A stretch of 64,000 nt of DNA from Misgurnus anguillicaudatus (lineage: Eukaryota; Chordata; Actinopteri; Cypriniformes; Cobitidae), in NCBI RefSeq assembly GCF_027580225.2, contig NC_073356.2:558001-622000 (forward strand), written 5' to 3'. Positions 34,816-45,844 of the stretch are shown here, piece by piece; the first letter of the stretch is position 1; every line of letters begins with the position of its first letter. A program made the position numbers and the translations under genes. The notes beneath the pieces are model-generated. The model worked only from the letters and a program-made list of their open reading frames with translations. It had not been told where the DNA came from and did no database searches.

Positions 34816-35046
34816 GGGGCGGTTTCCCGGACAGGGATTAGACTAGACTAACACTTTTAAGAGCTCTCCAAACTGAATACAACTTGCACTTACGTATCTT
34901 AAAATACATCAGTGCCCTTTGTTTTGCCTCAAAATGAACACAAGTAATGTTTTTTGTAAGGCATGTTTGGTAAAACTAGTTATATTTCCTAATTGAACTA
35001 AGGCCTAGTCCTGGATTAAGCTAATCCCTGTCCGGGAAACCGCCCC
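34816..35046. mobile_element. MITE, ggcggtttccc family (copy 3, best preserved)
   Basis: Termini ggggcggtttcccggacagg and cctgtccgggaaaccgcccc are near-perfect inverted repeats. The interior shares gttttgcctcaaaatgaaca and atgttttttgtaaggcatgt with copies 1 and 2. Non-coding, 231 bp. Confidence 0.9.
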
Positions 35047-35566
35047 TTTAAAGAGAAAGAATTGTAAATGTTTAATGTTCATTTAACTTTGAACAAAATG
35101 TTGCCAGTTAAAAACATACATTTAAATCTACGGTAAATTACCGGCAACCCAGCTGCAATTTCTACGGTATTTTTTTACAGTGCATTCAAATTCCGACAAC
35201 GATGGGTGAAAGCGCTCTCTTTTAAGGTGCACTCGTAGCATCATCGGGATGCAAAGACATTGCCAGGTTTACAGGGCATATTAAAAAAAAAATTCACGGT
35301 CAACGCAAAATGTAACAAAGAAACATACATTAAATATGGCAAAGCATATCACTAAGCAACATATAAACATATCACTAAAAAACATATAAACCTATTTTCT
35401 GCCAAACTATTACAAACATTCTTGCAGGTGTACATGTGATCAGAATGAAGTGCGGATACGCCGACGCTAACGCTGTCAAAAGATGTCGGGACTAGTGCGC
35501 TATTGTCAGTCAGGGCTGCATTTTCCAGAAGCATCGTAACTTAACACAGCTCTACCGTGATGATGT
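35047..35566. other. Gene-free spacer before L2 3' end
   Basis: Unremarkable sequence containing a small palindromic stretch (ctacggtaaattaccggcaa, 35,130-35,165). The minus-strand ORF at 35,352-35,534 has no motif. Confidence 0.35.
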
Positions 35567-36324
35567 TTCAATTCAATGCAATTTTATTTATATAGCGCTT
35601 TTCACAATACTTAATTGTTTCAAAGCAGCTTCACATTAATAGAAGCAGTAAAAGCTCAGAAAAACGACAGATAGCACAACATAATACACAATAGCATAAG
35701 CAGTCAAATTTGCTGCGGCTATGACTCGACATTATGAGCGAGCGTATTACTAATGTAACGTCTAGAAGAAGAAGCTAAGTTAAGCCCAAGCAGGCTACCT
35801 CCCCGGGTTAAAAAAACCCCTAGGAGAAAAAAAACAAAAACCCCGGGTTGTTTAGCCGAGGAAATAAAAAATAAAAAGTCCTAGGAGGGAAAAACCCTTG
35901 GGAGATATACATGTATATACACACATATAAACGGATAAGGAGATTAAGCAGAGATTAAGCGGAGATTAAGCGGGTTCTGCCGGTGATCGTTGGTCAGGCA
36001 TCAGCTGGGCATCACATTGAGGAACGACCAGTAGATCAGAGCTGTGCCGACTTTCACATCTACCGGAACTGGGTCTGTTTGTCCCATTGTCCTCAGGGTC
36101 GAGGACGAGACAGGGAGAGAAAAACAAAATCATATTAGCGTAGGGGCCGTTCACATGTAATGCAAGTGTCACACAGTGATGTGGTTTAATCAGCTTAGTT
36201 TCAGACAGACTAACTATTGCGGCATAATTATATTATCCACAGTTGAGGATTTTGCAAATTGGGGGCCCACTGCGACGGTATATATGGTAACTAAAGGTCA
36301 CCTTCCGATCTTTAAGAGAAAATG

Positions 36325-36850
36325 AAACCTGTCGACCCCTTTGACTAAGGCCTGTAACCCCACTGTCGTCGTTAATGCAGGTTCAGTGGCAAACGGGTCT
36401 ATATTGCATACTATTTACAAGATCACGAGAAAACGCCAACATCGCAACCTGACCATACATGTCAACCCGTTTGACTAAGGCTGGAGGCCCCACTGTCGTC
36501 ATTAATGCAGGTTCAGTGGCAAACGGGTCTGTATGGCAAACTATTCACAAGACACATGAAAGCGCCAAAATCGCAACCGGACCATACGTGCCAACCCGTT
36601 TGACTAAGGCCGGAAGCCCCACTGTCGTCGTTAATGCAGGCTCAGTGGCAAACGGGTCTGTATGGCATACTATTCACAAGACACACGAAAATGCCAAAAT
36701 CACAACCCAACCATACGTGCCAACCCATTTGACTAAGGCTGGAGGCCCCACTGTCGTCGTTAATGCAGGTTCAGTGGCAAACGGGTTTGTATGGCATCCT
36801 ATTCACAAGACACACGAAAGTTCCAAAATCGCAATCCGACCATACGTTAA
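36325..36850 (+). repeat. 129-bp tandem repeat, about four units
   Basis: Units start near ttgactaaggc at 36,341, 36,471, 36,600 and 36,729, so the spacing is 130, 129 and 129. Shared words: cccactgtcgtcgttaatgc and ttcagtggcaaacgggt. 129 is 43 codons, so the plus-strand frame 36,459-36,914 stays open through three units with a 43-residue periodic product. No known domain was recognised. The array lies within the L2 LINE's 3'UTR on the opposite strand, so it may be a satellite insertion or an L2-internal expansion. Confidence 0.9.
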
Positions 36851-36952
36851 GATAAGGTTTTTATTTATTTATTTGGTTGGTCTGTGTTATGACCGCGAGT
36901 GCTTTGTTCCGTAAAAATAACTATTTCGAGTTAAGTACCTTTACTAGACAAA

Positions 36953-38412
36953 TTATGCGAATGCTTTGTTGAAGAGAAAAGTTTTAAGTCTAGATTTAAA
37001 ATTATCGACTGTGTCTGATTCTCGGACATCGGTTGGTAAATCATTCCAGAGCTTAGGGGCTAAGTAGGAAAAGGATCTTCCACTTTTAGACACTTTTGAT
37101 AGTCTAGGGATAATCAAGAGACCAGAATTTTGCGACCGTAGTGTGCGTGATGGATTGTATTCTGATAGTAATTCTCTAAGATATGAGGGTGCTGGGCCAT
37201 TTAAGGTTTTGTAGGTGATTAGTGATATTTTAAATTGTATGCGATATTTAACTGGTAGCCAGTGTAAAGATGCCAGAATTGGGCTTATGTGGTCGTACTT
37301 TTTAGATCGAGTAAGTACCCTTGCGGAAGCGTTTTGAACTAGCTGAAGCTTGTTTACTTGATTTGCATGGCATCCCCCGAGTAGCGAGTTACAATAGTCT
37401 ATTCTAGAGGTCATAAAAGCATGGATAAGCTTCTCTGCGTCAGATGTAGACAGTATATGGCGTATTTTCGAGATATTTCTAAGATGGAAGAATGCTGTGC
37501 GGCAGACGTTGGCGATATGACTATCGAAGGATAAGTTGCTGTCGAACATCACACCTAAGTTCCTAACCGTGGAAGATGGCACCACAGTGCAGCCATCTAT
37601 GTGCAACTTGTAATCTGACATATTATGTTTGTAGCGATTCGGTTCAATAATAAGTATCTCTGTCTTATTGGAGTTGAGCTTAAGAAAGTTATGTGCCATC
37701 CAGTCACTAACATCGCTAAGGCAGTCTGTTAGCTTAGAAAACTTATGTGTTTCGCTGGGATGTGAGGAGATGTAAAGCTGGGTATCATCCGCATAGCAGT
37801 GAAAACTTATGTTATGTTTCCTGATAATGTCTCCTAGGGGTAACATGTATAACGAGAACAGGATAGGACCTAAAACCGATCCCTGTGGTACACCGTATTT
37901 AACCAGGGAGTGATATGACTCTTCCTCGTTTACATAAACAAAGTGATAGCGATTGGTTAGATACGACCTAAACGAGGCTAGCGCCTGACCACTGATACCA
38001 ACATAGTTTTCTAGTCTATTGAGTAAGATTGTGTGATCTATTGTGTCAAAGGCTGCACTAAGGTCTAATAATATAAGAATTGAGATTTCACCACGATCGG
38101 ATTTTAATAGGAGGTCATTTGTAACTCTAAGCAACGCTGTCTCTGTGCCTGAATGGTGGGGCCTGAATCCTGATTGGACCTTTTCATATATGTACTATTA
38201 TTTGTCAAGAATGTGCGTAACTGGCTTGCCACTACCTTTTCTAATATTTTTGAAAGAAAAGGGAGATTTGAGATTGGTCTAAAGTTATTAAGCCCTCCCT
38301 GATCAAGCTGTGTTTTTTTAATCAGCGGTTTAATAACTGCTAGTTTGAAAGCTGTTGGAACGTATCCTATTTCTAGCGATGAGTTAAAGATATTTAGAAC
38401 CGGGGTTGACAC
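36953..38412 (-). pseudogene. L2 ORF2 reverse transcriptase domain
   Basis: This is the reverse transcriptase of a non-LTR retrotransposon. The N-terminal part (38,104-38,412) reads LAVIKPLIKK and FRPISNLPFLSKILEKVVA. The core (36,953-38,134) has [29 protein letters not shown] and the catalytic YADDTQLY. The C-terminal block has [16 protein letters not shown] and [20 protein letters not shown], diagnostic of the L2/CR1 group. A shift near 38,120-38,200 (the [14 protein letters not shown] stretch, where [12 protein letters not shown] would be expected in this family) joins the two frames imperfectly. This kills translation unless it is a sequence error. The 393-residue downstream part is otherwise open. 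Confidence 0.9.
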
Positions 38413-39790
38413 TACAGGGAATACCTCTTTAAGTAGTTTAGTGGGAACGGGGTCTAATATACAGGACGATGATTTGGATGATGTAACTAGTCTAGAGAGC
38501 TCATCTATTGTAGTAGGTTTAAATGAATCAAGATGTTCGTATGGTAGTCTAGTGTTAAGTGAACTAATATGTAGAGTGGTGGCTGCCTGGGTAGCTACGA
38601 TGTTTCCCTTATAGCCGTAATTTTGTTAGAAAAGAAGTTCATGAAGTCGTTACTATTGTGTTGAAGTTTACTACTGGTTTCTGTTTGTTCTTTGTTTCTA
38701 GTCAGTTTTGCAACTGTGCTAAAGAGGAAACGAGGGTTATTATGATTCTCATTTATAAGCTTGCTTGTCTGTAGTGTTTAACACTCTCTTTCCATGCTGC
38801 ACGCCATAGCTCTAACTTTGTGCTTCTATAATTTCTTTCCATTTTCCTAGTTGCCTTTTTGAGTGCTGCGGTGTGATGGTCATACCATGGAGCTGGCGGT
38901 TTTTCTTTGATTCTCATTTTTCGAATGGGAGCAACGGCATCCAGTGTGTTAGAACAGACATTGTTTAGGTTTTCTATTACAATATCTAGATCGTCACAGT
39001 TATCTGCTACATGTTTAATTTGGGACAGGTCTGGAAGAGTGCTAATCTGAGAGAGTTCTGGCTAATCTGTAGCATGTTGTGGATTGAGTGATCCTATCTA
39101 GAGGTACAGTGTATGACACAAGGTAATGGTCAGAAACTGCATCACTCTGTGGTGATATTTTGATGTCATTAATATTGAGTCCGAGTGACAGAATTAAGTC
39201 TAATGTGTGCTTACGAGTATGCGTTGGCCCTGTCACGTTTTGTCTAATATTGAGAGAATTTAGAACATCCATAAACGCACGTCCTAATGCATCTTTTGGG
39301 TTATCCACATGAATATTAAAATCACCAACAATAAGAGCTTTATCTACAGTGACTACAAGCTCAGACAGGAAATCTGCTATTTCTTTAAGGAAATCTGCAT
39401 GGTGGCCCGGAGGTCTATAGATTGTAGCTAAGGCAAAAGAAAGCTGTTTGTAGTTACGATCAGTTATTTCCATATTTAACAACATTAGTTCAAATGATTT
39501 AAATTTTTGTTCAGATTTTTGGTTTACTTTAAAAATTTTGTTGTATATTGTAGCTACACCACCCCCTCTCCCCTTTAATCGAGGTTCGTGTTTATAATAA
39601 TAGTCTTGTGGGGTGGATTCGTTTAAACTAATGTAGTCGTCTACTTTAAGCCAGGTTTCTGTTAAACAGAGTGCATCTAAGTTTTGGTCTGTAATTATTT
39701 AATTGACAATAGGTTCTTTATTGGTAAGCGATCTAATGTTAAGAAGGCCGAATTTTAACATTCGAGGTTCATCTGTTAATGTATTTTTTC
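38413..39790 (-). pseudogene. L2 ORF2 endonuclease domain and linker
   Basis: Minus strand, upstream of the RT. The apurinic-like endonuclease is visible as FGLLNIRSLTNKEPIVN, then DALCLTETWL, GRGGGVA (39,500-39,770) and, in the open piece 39,042-39,485, ATIYRPPG, VGDFNIHVDN and SDHYLVSY. The Asp, Asn and His catalytic positions are kept (GDFN, SDH). An in-frame TAA interrupts at about 39,700, and the linker 38,413-39,041 needs frame changes near 39,060 and 38,775. It nicks target DNA in the family; here it is inactive as read. Confidence 0.85.
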
Positions 39791-39997
39791 TAATTTTATA
39801 TTAATCAGATTTGTACCAGGTGTGGCAAGCGGTGCTCTGTATTTATTTGTTCGGGGAACAGATACAGTTGAAATGTGTTGATATTCTGGTAAGATTGACT
39901 CGAAGTGCTGGGATATAAGTGATCTTGACATATCACGGCAGCTAACAGACGGACGGTTAAGCCGATCCGTCTGTTTCCTGACCTGTACCCTGGATAG

Positions 39998-41425
39998 TCA
40001 GACTGAATTAGAAGTAAGACTATTGGTCAGATTTATAGAGAGAATCGCCCTTCCTTCCTGAGATGGATGGAGGCCATCTCTCTTTAGCAGGTCAGGTCTC
40101 CCCCGGAAATGCTTCCAATTGTCTATAAACCCTACGTTATGCTGAGGGCACCATTTTGACATCCAGTCGTGAAGAGACAGTAATCTGCTGTAAGTTTCAT
40201 CCCCCCGGTAGGCGGGGAGGGGACCAGAGCATATTACATTGTCTGACATTGTTTTAGCAATTTCACATATCTCTTTAATATTATCTTTGGTGATCTCCGA
40301 CTGGCGGAGTCTGGTGTCATTCGTGCCGGCGTGAATAACAATTTTAGAAAACTTACGCTTAGCATTAGCCAGCACTTTAAGTTTTGATCTAATGTCTGAA
40401 GACCTGGCTCCCGGTATACAATCGACTATGGTGGCTGGTGCCTCAATGTTCGCGTTTCTAAGTATCGAATCTCCAATAACCAAGGCACTATTAACAGACG
40501 TCTCAGTCGGTTTATTGCTTAGAATATCGAACCTGTTAGAAATTACCAGGGGGGTCTTGGGTGGGCACCGGACACGACTGTGCCGCCTGACAGTCACCCA
40601 GTTAGTCGGCCGCCTTGACTCAGATGATGGAACCAAGCTATGTGTATTATGTTTAATACTAGGCGCACCCAAAACAGTGTTTGTAGCATTAGCGTTATTA
40701 GCGTTTGTAGCATTAGCGGTATTAACGTTTGTAGCATTAGCGGTATTAACGTTTGTAGCATTAGCGGCATTAGCGTTTGTAGCATTAGCGGCATTAGCGT
40801 TTGTAGCATTAGTGGTATAACTGTCATCAACTAGCGTTTGGATGCGCGCTGCTAGTTCTGCAATCTTATCCGTCAGCCTTACTACTTCAATACACTTAGC
40901 ACAAGTAAACCCCTCTGTGCTGATGGAAGAAGCTAAACTGTACATGTGGCAAGTAATGCTGGTTACAATAACAAGCGGAGTCTTACCGCTTTCATGTTGG
41001 GTGATGGTGTCTTCGGTCACCTGGACGCGGTCCGTGAAGCTACATCGCGAGGGAAGCTCGCTCGCAGCACGCCCCGATCGCCTGCGGACGTCTGTAGCCA
41101 GGGTGATGTGAGGCACGCTGAATCTGCGAAGGCCGGGCAGCAGCTCCTCCACGGCTTCCCGATCGCTTTCATTCTGGGCGATGGCTTCTCCGTTCCCTCG
41201 AGCGCGGTCCGTGAAGCTGCACCGCGTAGGGTGTTCGCTTTTTGCACGCCTCGGTCGCTTGTGGACGTCTGGAGCCTGGGTGAACTGGGCGCTGTACGTC
41301 GCGTAGGATCTGCGATAACCGGGTATCAACTGCTCCACAGCTTCCCGCTCAGGTGAGGACAGGTCTGAATAGCATACATTGGATGAGTCCGCCATTAGAT
41401 CGGCAAATGGTAACCACACCGGCAC
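39998..41425 (-). CDS. L2 LINE ORF1 protein with SGNH/GDSL esterase-like domain
   Basis: An uninterrupted 475-codon frame. Two Met starts (41,425 and 41,395) precede a repeated module (REAVEQLIPGYRRS / REAVEELLPGLRRF; RCSFTDRARG / RCSFTDRVQV). Next come CAKC, a short helical stretch (RLTDKIAELAARIQTL), a low-complexity NATNANAA repeat (24-bp DNA unit) and a C-terminal hydrolase-like domain. That domain has ALVIGDSILRNA (Ser nucleophile block), IVIHAGTNDTR (Asn block) and RDGLHPSQEGR (Asp-His block). L2 and CR1 LINEs are known to encode such esterase ORF1 proteins, thought to act in RNP or membrane association. All SGNH blocks are kept. It is intact while ORF2 has lesions, so the insertion is fairly young. 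Confidence 0.88.
   Translation of the reverse strand: MPVWLPFADLMADSSNVCYSDLSSPEREAVEQLIPGYRRSYATYSAQFTQAPDVHKRPRRAKSEHPTRCSFTDRARGNGEAIAQNESDREAVEELLPGLRRFSVPHITLATDVRRRSGRAASELPSRCSFTDRVQVTEDTITQHESGKTPLVIVTSITCHMYSLASSISTEGFTCAKCIEVVRLTDKIAELAARIQTLVDDSYTTNATNANAANATNANAANATNVNTANATNVNTANATNANNANATNTVLGAPSIKHNTHSLVPSSESRRPTNWVTVRRHSRVRCPPKTPLVISNRFDILSNKPTETSVNSALVIGDSILRNANIEAPATIVDCIPGARSSDIRSKLKVLANAKRKFSKIVIHAGTNDTRLRQSEITKDNIKEICEIAKTMSDNVICSGPLPAYRGDETYSRLLSLHDWMSKWCPQHNVGFIDNWKHFRGRPDLLKRDGLHPSQEGRAILSINLTNSLTSNSV
40678..40816. repeat. 24-bp tandem repeat inside L2 ORF1
   Basis: About 5.7 units of gtagcattagcggcattagcgttt and variants (plus-strand reading). On the coding (minus) strand it gives the NATNANAA / NATNVNTA octapeptide repeat. 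The reading frame is preserved because the unit is 24 bp. Confidence 0.92.
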
Positions 41426-41760
41426 CTGTTTGTTTATGCTAGCGGGCTATATGCTAACACTGGGTGTTTAGTAGTGAAAAATTGTTTCACGTGGAAGTAC
41501 TGCTCAATAGTCGTCACGGTAAAGTATTCTTGAGATAAACGAATATGTTATATTATATAAATAGGAACAAGGTAGTCAGAAAATAGGATTTGGATGATAA
41601 ACTCGATGGAGCTCTGATCTATTCTGTCTGTACGCTGGCAACTACGTCAGCAATTACTCTTATTTATACCCTTAAATTTAATACCGCACCACAAGAATCC
41701 GACAAGAGTCGGACTGTATAAGAGAATAAGACTACAGGAGAGCATGATTGCTCGTTGCTC

Positions 41761-42676
41761 TGTCATATGCACAACCTTTTTAAAATGTCTGTAATCTGTT
41801 ACCACAAAAGTACTTGATCTGTTTAAAATGATTTCATTGGCAAATGTCTGCTAAGGTATTAAATTAAAAAAATCAAAATTAAAATTTGTCCTAATCCTGT
41901 TATTCATATTTTGTATTTTTGATCTGAATGCACAATCCAAAAATCGAAAAACAAGTCGTTATTTGTTTTATCATTTTTGTTTTTAATTTGAAAAATCGAT
42001 TGAACGAACGATACACGGATTAAAAAGCCTTTAAAAAAAATGTTTTTACAGATTCCTTTTCAAGTTTGGTATTGGCTGTCTTGCCTCAAGATAATATGGA
42101 AAATGAAATGTCAAATCATCAATTAATTTTTTTTCCCGATTTGGCCAGAATGCTTCATCATGTTGAAAATGAAATAATTTAATTTAATGTTTTAATTTTG
42201 ATTTTATTTTAGCCTAGACATATTTTGCGATTTCATTTTTTATTTTATCATTTAATTTATTAATTTAAAAAAGACCAAAAATACCTTCCATAGTCATGAG
42301 GGTGATTGACCACACAATGAGATTGTTTTATATCAGTTTCTTTGAAAGTTAACTATTCTATTCAATAGGAATAAGAACCATATATACATTTTGCAGTCAT
42401 TTAATGATGAATACATTCGCGCCTCAGGTTCGAAAATAACCGAGGGCTTTGAGTAGAAAAGATTAATAAAAATGTCACCTGAATTTAAGGTAAGTGTACA
42501 AACATGACCCTTTACAATTAAACTAGATGTATTATGAGTGTCATGATCAAAAAGAAATGTCAAAAACTTCATTATGAACATATGTCTCTTGGTGGTTTGT
42601 AGATATGGTTTAATTGTTGTTTGTCCGCATGAAACAGGGGACTGTGACAGATGTTTTGCCAAAACCAAAAAGACAA
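41761..42676. other. AT-rich gene-free stretch
   Basis: No gene or bounded repeat seen. The minus-strand ORF at 42,333-42,704 has no recognisable motif. Confidence 0.35.
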
Positions 42677-43121
42677 TTATAAAACGGCAGTTCTGGTTCT
42701 TCATTCTGATTGGTTGAAACGCGTTCTAAGCCGTGATAAAATACCCCAGTAACCCCACGGTTCAGATCGCATTACATAAGTATCACTGCGCCACAGTTGC
42801 TGCTTACTGATTTATGAAAATAAACACCACTTTAATCATATTTTTAATTTGTCTACAATTGCACAATTATGTCGATATCCAGATAAATGTCAATAAATAT
42901 TGTTGAGTCATCTATAATAAAGAGAAAACGCTTCCTGATGAGTTTCTACCTCAAATTCATATTTCCGCTATCCACTGGGTGGTGATCTTACCCAACTTAA
43001 ACACTGACACACTCAACACAAAAAACACAGTGTGTAAGTTTAGATGGCTTTGTATCTGATCTCTTACAAAAGTTATTCACAAAAATGAAATTATCTCTGC
43101 TTTTAGCTGAAAATTTGAGAG
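42677..43121. mobile_element. Left-end fragment of the hairpin-tailed family (copy B)
   Basis: ttataaaacggcagttctgg then ttctgattggttg closely match the left ends at 31,445 and 53,152. Next to it, cgttctaagccgtgataaaa resembles the subterminal part of copy A. No right terminal repeat or hairpin follows before the hAT insertion at 43,130; the right part may have been lost. Confidence 0.6.
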
Positions 43122-43129
43122 GTGATAAG

Positions 43130-44621
43130 CAGGGTTCTAAATTAACACCCGCCAAATGCGGGTTAAAATTCATTTTGGCAGGTGTTAATTAAAACTTACC
43201 CGCCAGTTTGGCCGGTAATGCAAGAGGCATTGCATGAATGATACATAAAGCTCTGTTCTCGGACATTTATCCCTCTGGTAGTACTTCCTACATTTCCCAT
43301 GAACACTGTGTAACGTCATGCTACGTGATAATGTTTCATACACCCACTGGCTGCATGCAATTTGAGTGAAACCAACACGAGAAACCGTGGAGAGTGGAGC
43401 GCGTCCACCAAAACACAAGGAAGGCAGAACCTGCCCCAGCGTAATTCTCAAGTTTAAATTTTAGCAGTTACTAGTGTATTAATAGCGGCAAAACGAATCT
43501 ATATTAAATGTAGTAAGCCAACTTATGCTTGTAAAAGCGACGCAGCAGTCGCACGTACGCATACAAGCACAAATCCATGTCCGCGCGCGTCTTTGCGGTG
43601 ATGCACGCAAAACCGCATTCAAAAGGTGACGCCACGCGATTGACTAAGCAGCTTATGAAAACATGACGAAACTAAAGTAAGTTTCTAAATAATATTGAAA
43701 ATCTTAGTTTAACTATGACTATGATTATTGGCTTCAGATGGACATCTGAAATGTTTTGTGCAAAGCAGTAAAAGGGAAGCAGAAAGGAGACGATGAGTTT
43801 AAGGGAGGTAAGACAAATTACATCCTTACTCAGTCAGGTCTCAAACATTAGAGGAAATATCTCCTCTTGTCAAGTCTATAGGATTGCATTGTTGCTGAGA
43901 AAATTAACACATTTAATATCTAATATTTAACTAGAAGACACTATACAGTTAGAAGTAACTATGACTAAGATTATTTTAGTATAGCAGTTACCGTATAAAA
44001 TGACTGGTTTCTTAAAATATTGTTAAAATATTCTTGTAAAAATAAGTTATTAATCATTGCTATCATTGTATAATGTTGTAAATATTTCTCTGCTGTCATT
44101 ATTTCCAAATATTTTATGCCATTTATGCCTCCAAACATATTAATAATGTTAGGTATGATAAAGATGAGGGAGACTTTTGGGAGCAAGAGGAGGCAAGGAT
44201 GTAGACAGAAAAACAAAGAAAGCTTGTTTGATCACAAAAATGTCATCATGTTTTGTCAGGATTGTCGCATGTACGCGAAAGAAAAAATGAAACGAACAAT
44301 TTCGTGGTGGGAACTAATTTTAAAGTTGAGGCAGAGGCAGTAAAGGACCATGCGAGTGCCCGAAGTCATCACAGAACCTAACGTTAATTTAAACTGCCAA
44401 GACAGGTCGTATTGAAGATAGCCTTGTTGGGAGAAGCCTTACATTTATGTGTTTTCATGCCAACAATGTTAATAAATTTATCAAATGCATTCAGTGGCAC
44501 TCATAATTTCTCTTATTTTCACCGGAAAAAATTTGGCTAGTGGAAATGCTGATTGGCTGGTAACTTTAGAAAGTTACCAGCCACATTGGCTGGTGATCAA
44601 AAAAGTTAATTTAGAACCCTG
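43130..44621 (+). mobile_element. hAT element with exact TSD and a retained zinc-finger exon
   Basis: The left end is CAGGGTTCTAAATTAACACC and the right end TTAATTTAGAACCCTG. The exact 8-bp TSD gtgataag lies at 43,122-43,129 and 44,622-44,629. Length 1,492 bp. Subterminal ccgccaaatgcggg and ccagccacattggctgg units. Near the right end is a zinc-finger coding remnant (see 44,116-44,400). The catalytic domain is absent, so the element is a deletion derivative. Confidence 0.93.
44116..44400 (+). pseudogene. hAT transposase N-terminal zinc-finger remnant
   Basis: The plus-strand frame from 44,116 reads KNKESLFDHKNVIMFCQDCR, then MYAKEKMKRT. With one frame shift at about 44,297 it continues FVVGTNFKVEAEAVKDHASA, then RSHHRT and a stop at about 44,380. 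The C-x2-C...H-x3-4-H spacing (CQDC, KDHASARSH) and the sequence style match the TTF/BED-like zinc finger found at the N-terminus of hAT transposases and of domesticated ZNF862/KIAA1586-type genes. The role in the family is terminal-repeat DNA binding. Here it is frameshifted and without catalytic exons. Confidence 0.6.
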
Positions 44622-44629
44622 GTGATAAG

Positions 44630-45485
44630 AGAACAAATTAAGGTAGGAAGTTTTTTTTAAAGCGGACTGTCTGTTCTTTCGTTTGATATTTTATTTTTAT
44701 TTAAAAAAGATAATTTTTCTGTAAGGCATTAAACTAAAACTGGATGGCAGCTTAAAAAAACCCCCGCTGACGGGGAAAAAGTTAAGCATGCTTTCAAGCA
44801 TATTTGATCATCACTTCAACAGTTGCACGATATAAATATTAATGTATAAATTAGATGAATGTTGATTTATAAAAATAAACACCACCGTCTTTAATCATAT
44901 TTTCATTGTGTCTTTGCTTCGTCTGTGTTGGTTGGGAACTGCGCTCCGTTTCAGTCACACTTGATTCTGAGGAACTACTTTGTTTGGCGGAAGAGTAATA
45001 TTTGTACTAATATAATTACAAATTATTTGTGTGTAGCAAATGGAGGGGTTACGGAATAGTGTTGTTTAAAACAACCAGTCATCATTTCGATAATGATAAG
45101 TTATTCATAAATAATTACAATTATTAATGTTGATATTTTCTCCACCACCCTGTTAAGGGAAATTATTGTTTATCACTATTCCAATTTGGGGAATTGTTGA
45201 TTTAGCTCGAATGCAAATACATACAATTAATCGTCATTAACTATATATATTTTGGATTTAGCAGAATGAATCGTAACAATTAATTGATTAATTCGCCAGC
45301 GAATATATATCTAAAATTGTACATCAATTCTGAGAAACCTTGAGCGTGAGGTAGCATTGATCAAAAGTTAAAGTGACATTGAATTTAATCAGAACTCAGA
45401 GCCATCCATGGATAAACATGCACGTTTATTTGACATAGACATATGAGACATAGACAATGGACAAACATGAACATTTAACATGAAC

Positions 45486-45486
<1 letters not shown>
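44630..45486. other. AT-rich gene-free stretch
   Basis: Nothing recognisable apart from AT-rich simple sequence. Confidence 0.35.

Positions 45487-45531
<45 letters not shown>
45487..45531. repeat. (GA)n microsatellite
   Basis: A pure AG dinucleotide run of about 22 units. Confidence 0.97.
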
Positions 45532-45533
<2 letters not shown>

Positions 45534-45844
45534 GACTTTGCATAAACCACATTCATCTTACTTAACCGACTTAAACGCAGCTATATTCTAAGATATAGGA
45601 TACTTGCATATCTGTGCAGTTGAAGGCATTTGAAAGTCTTAGGTTCAGATGGAAGAAGATGGCTTTGCAGGTTCATGAAGAATCTCAAGACAGAGTCCAG
45701 TTGCAGTATTTTCATGCTAGAAGAACAGACCAGGTTGTCGGTGTGCGAACCGAGTGTCCAGTCCATTTGAAGAGTTGTTCCGAAAGGTTTAGATGTGAGT
45801 TGGTGGTTTTCTGATTGTTAAAAATCCATTCTTGGTCAAAAACT

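Larger units (their letters stand above)
35567..41760 (-). mobile_element. Near full-length L2-clade LINE (minus strand)
   Basis: Read on the minus strand, this has a 5' region (about 41,426-41,760), ORF1 (39,998-41,425), an ORF2 with endonuclease and reverse transcriptase blocks (about 39,780-36,953) and a 3'UTR. The 3'UTR ends with gtgaaaagcgctatataaat, then aaaattgcattgaattgaa, the usual (TTGAA)n-type L2 tail. A 129-bp tandem repeat array interrupts the 3'UTR. ORF1 is open; ORF2 carries a few lesions. No clear TSD was found. The 5' limit is estimated from where recognisable sequence stops. Confidence 0.85.

Noticed and set aside
36459..36914. Genuine protein gene from the 129-bp repeat frame
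   Set aside because: No known domain, no flanking exons, and it lies antisense in an L2 3'UTR; kept only as a finding.
40392..40820. 142-codon plus-strand ORF with hydrophobic repeat (FVALAALA)
   Set aside because: It is the antisense of L2 ORF1; the repeat is the 24-bp array read backwards.
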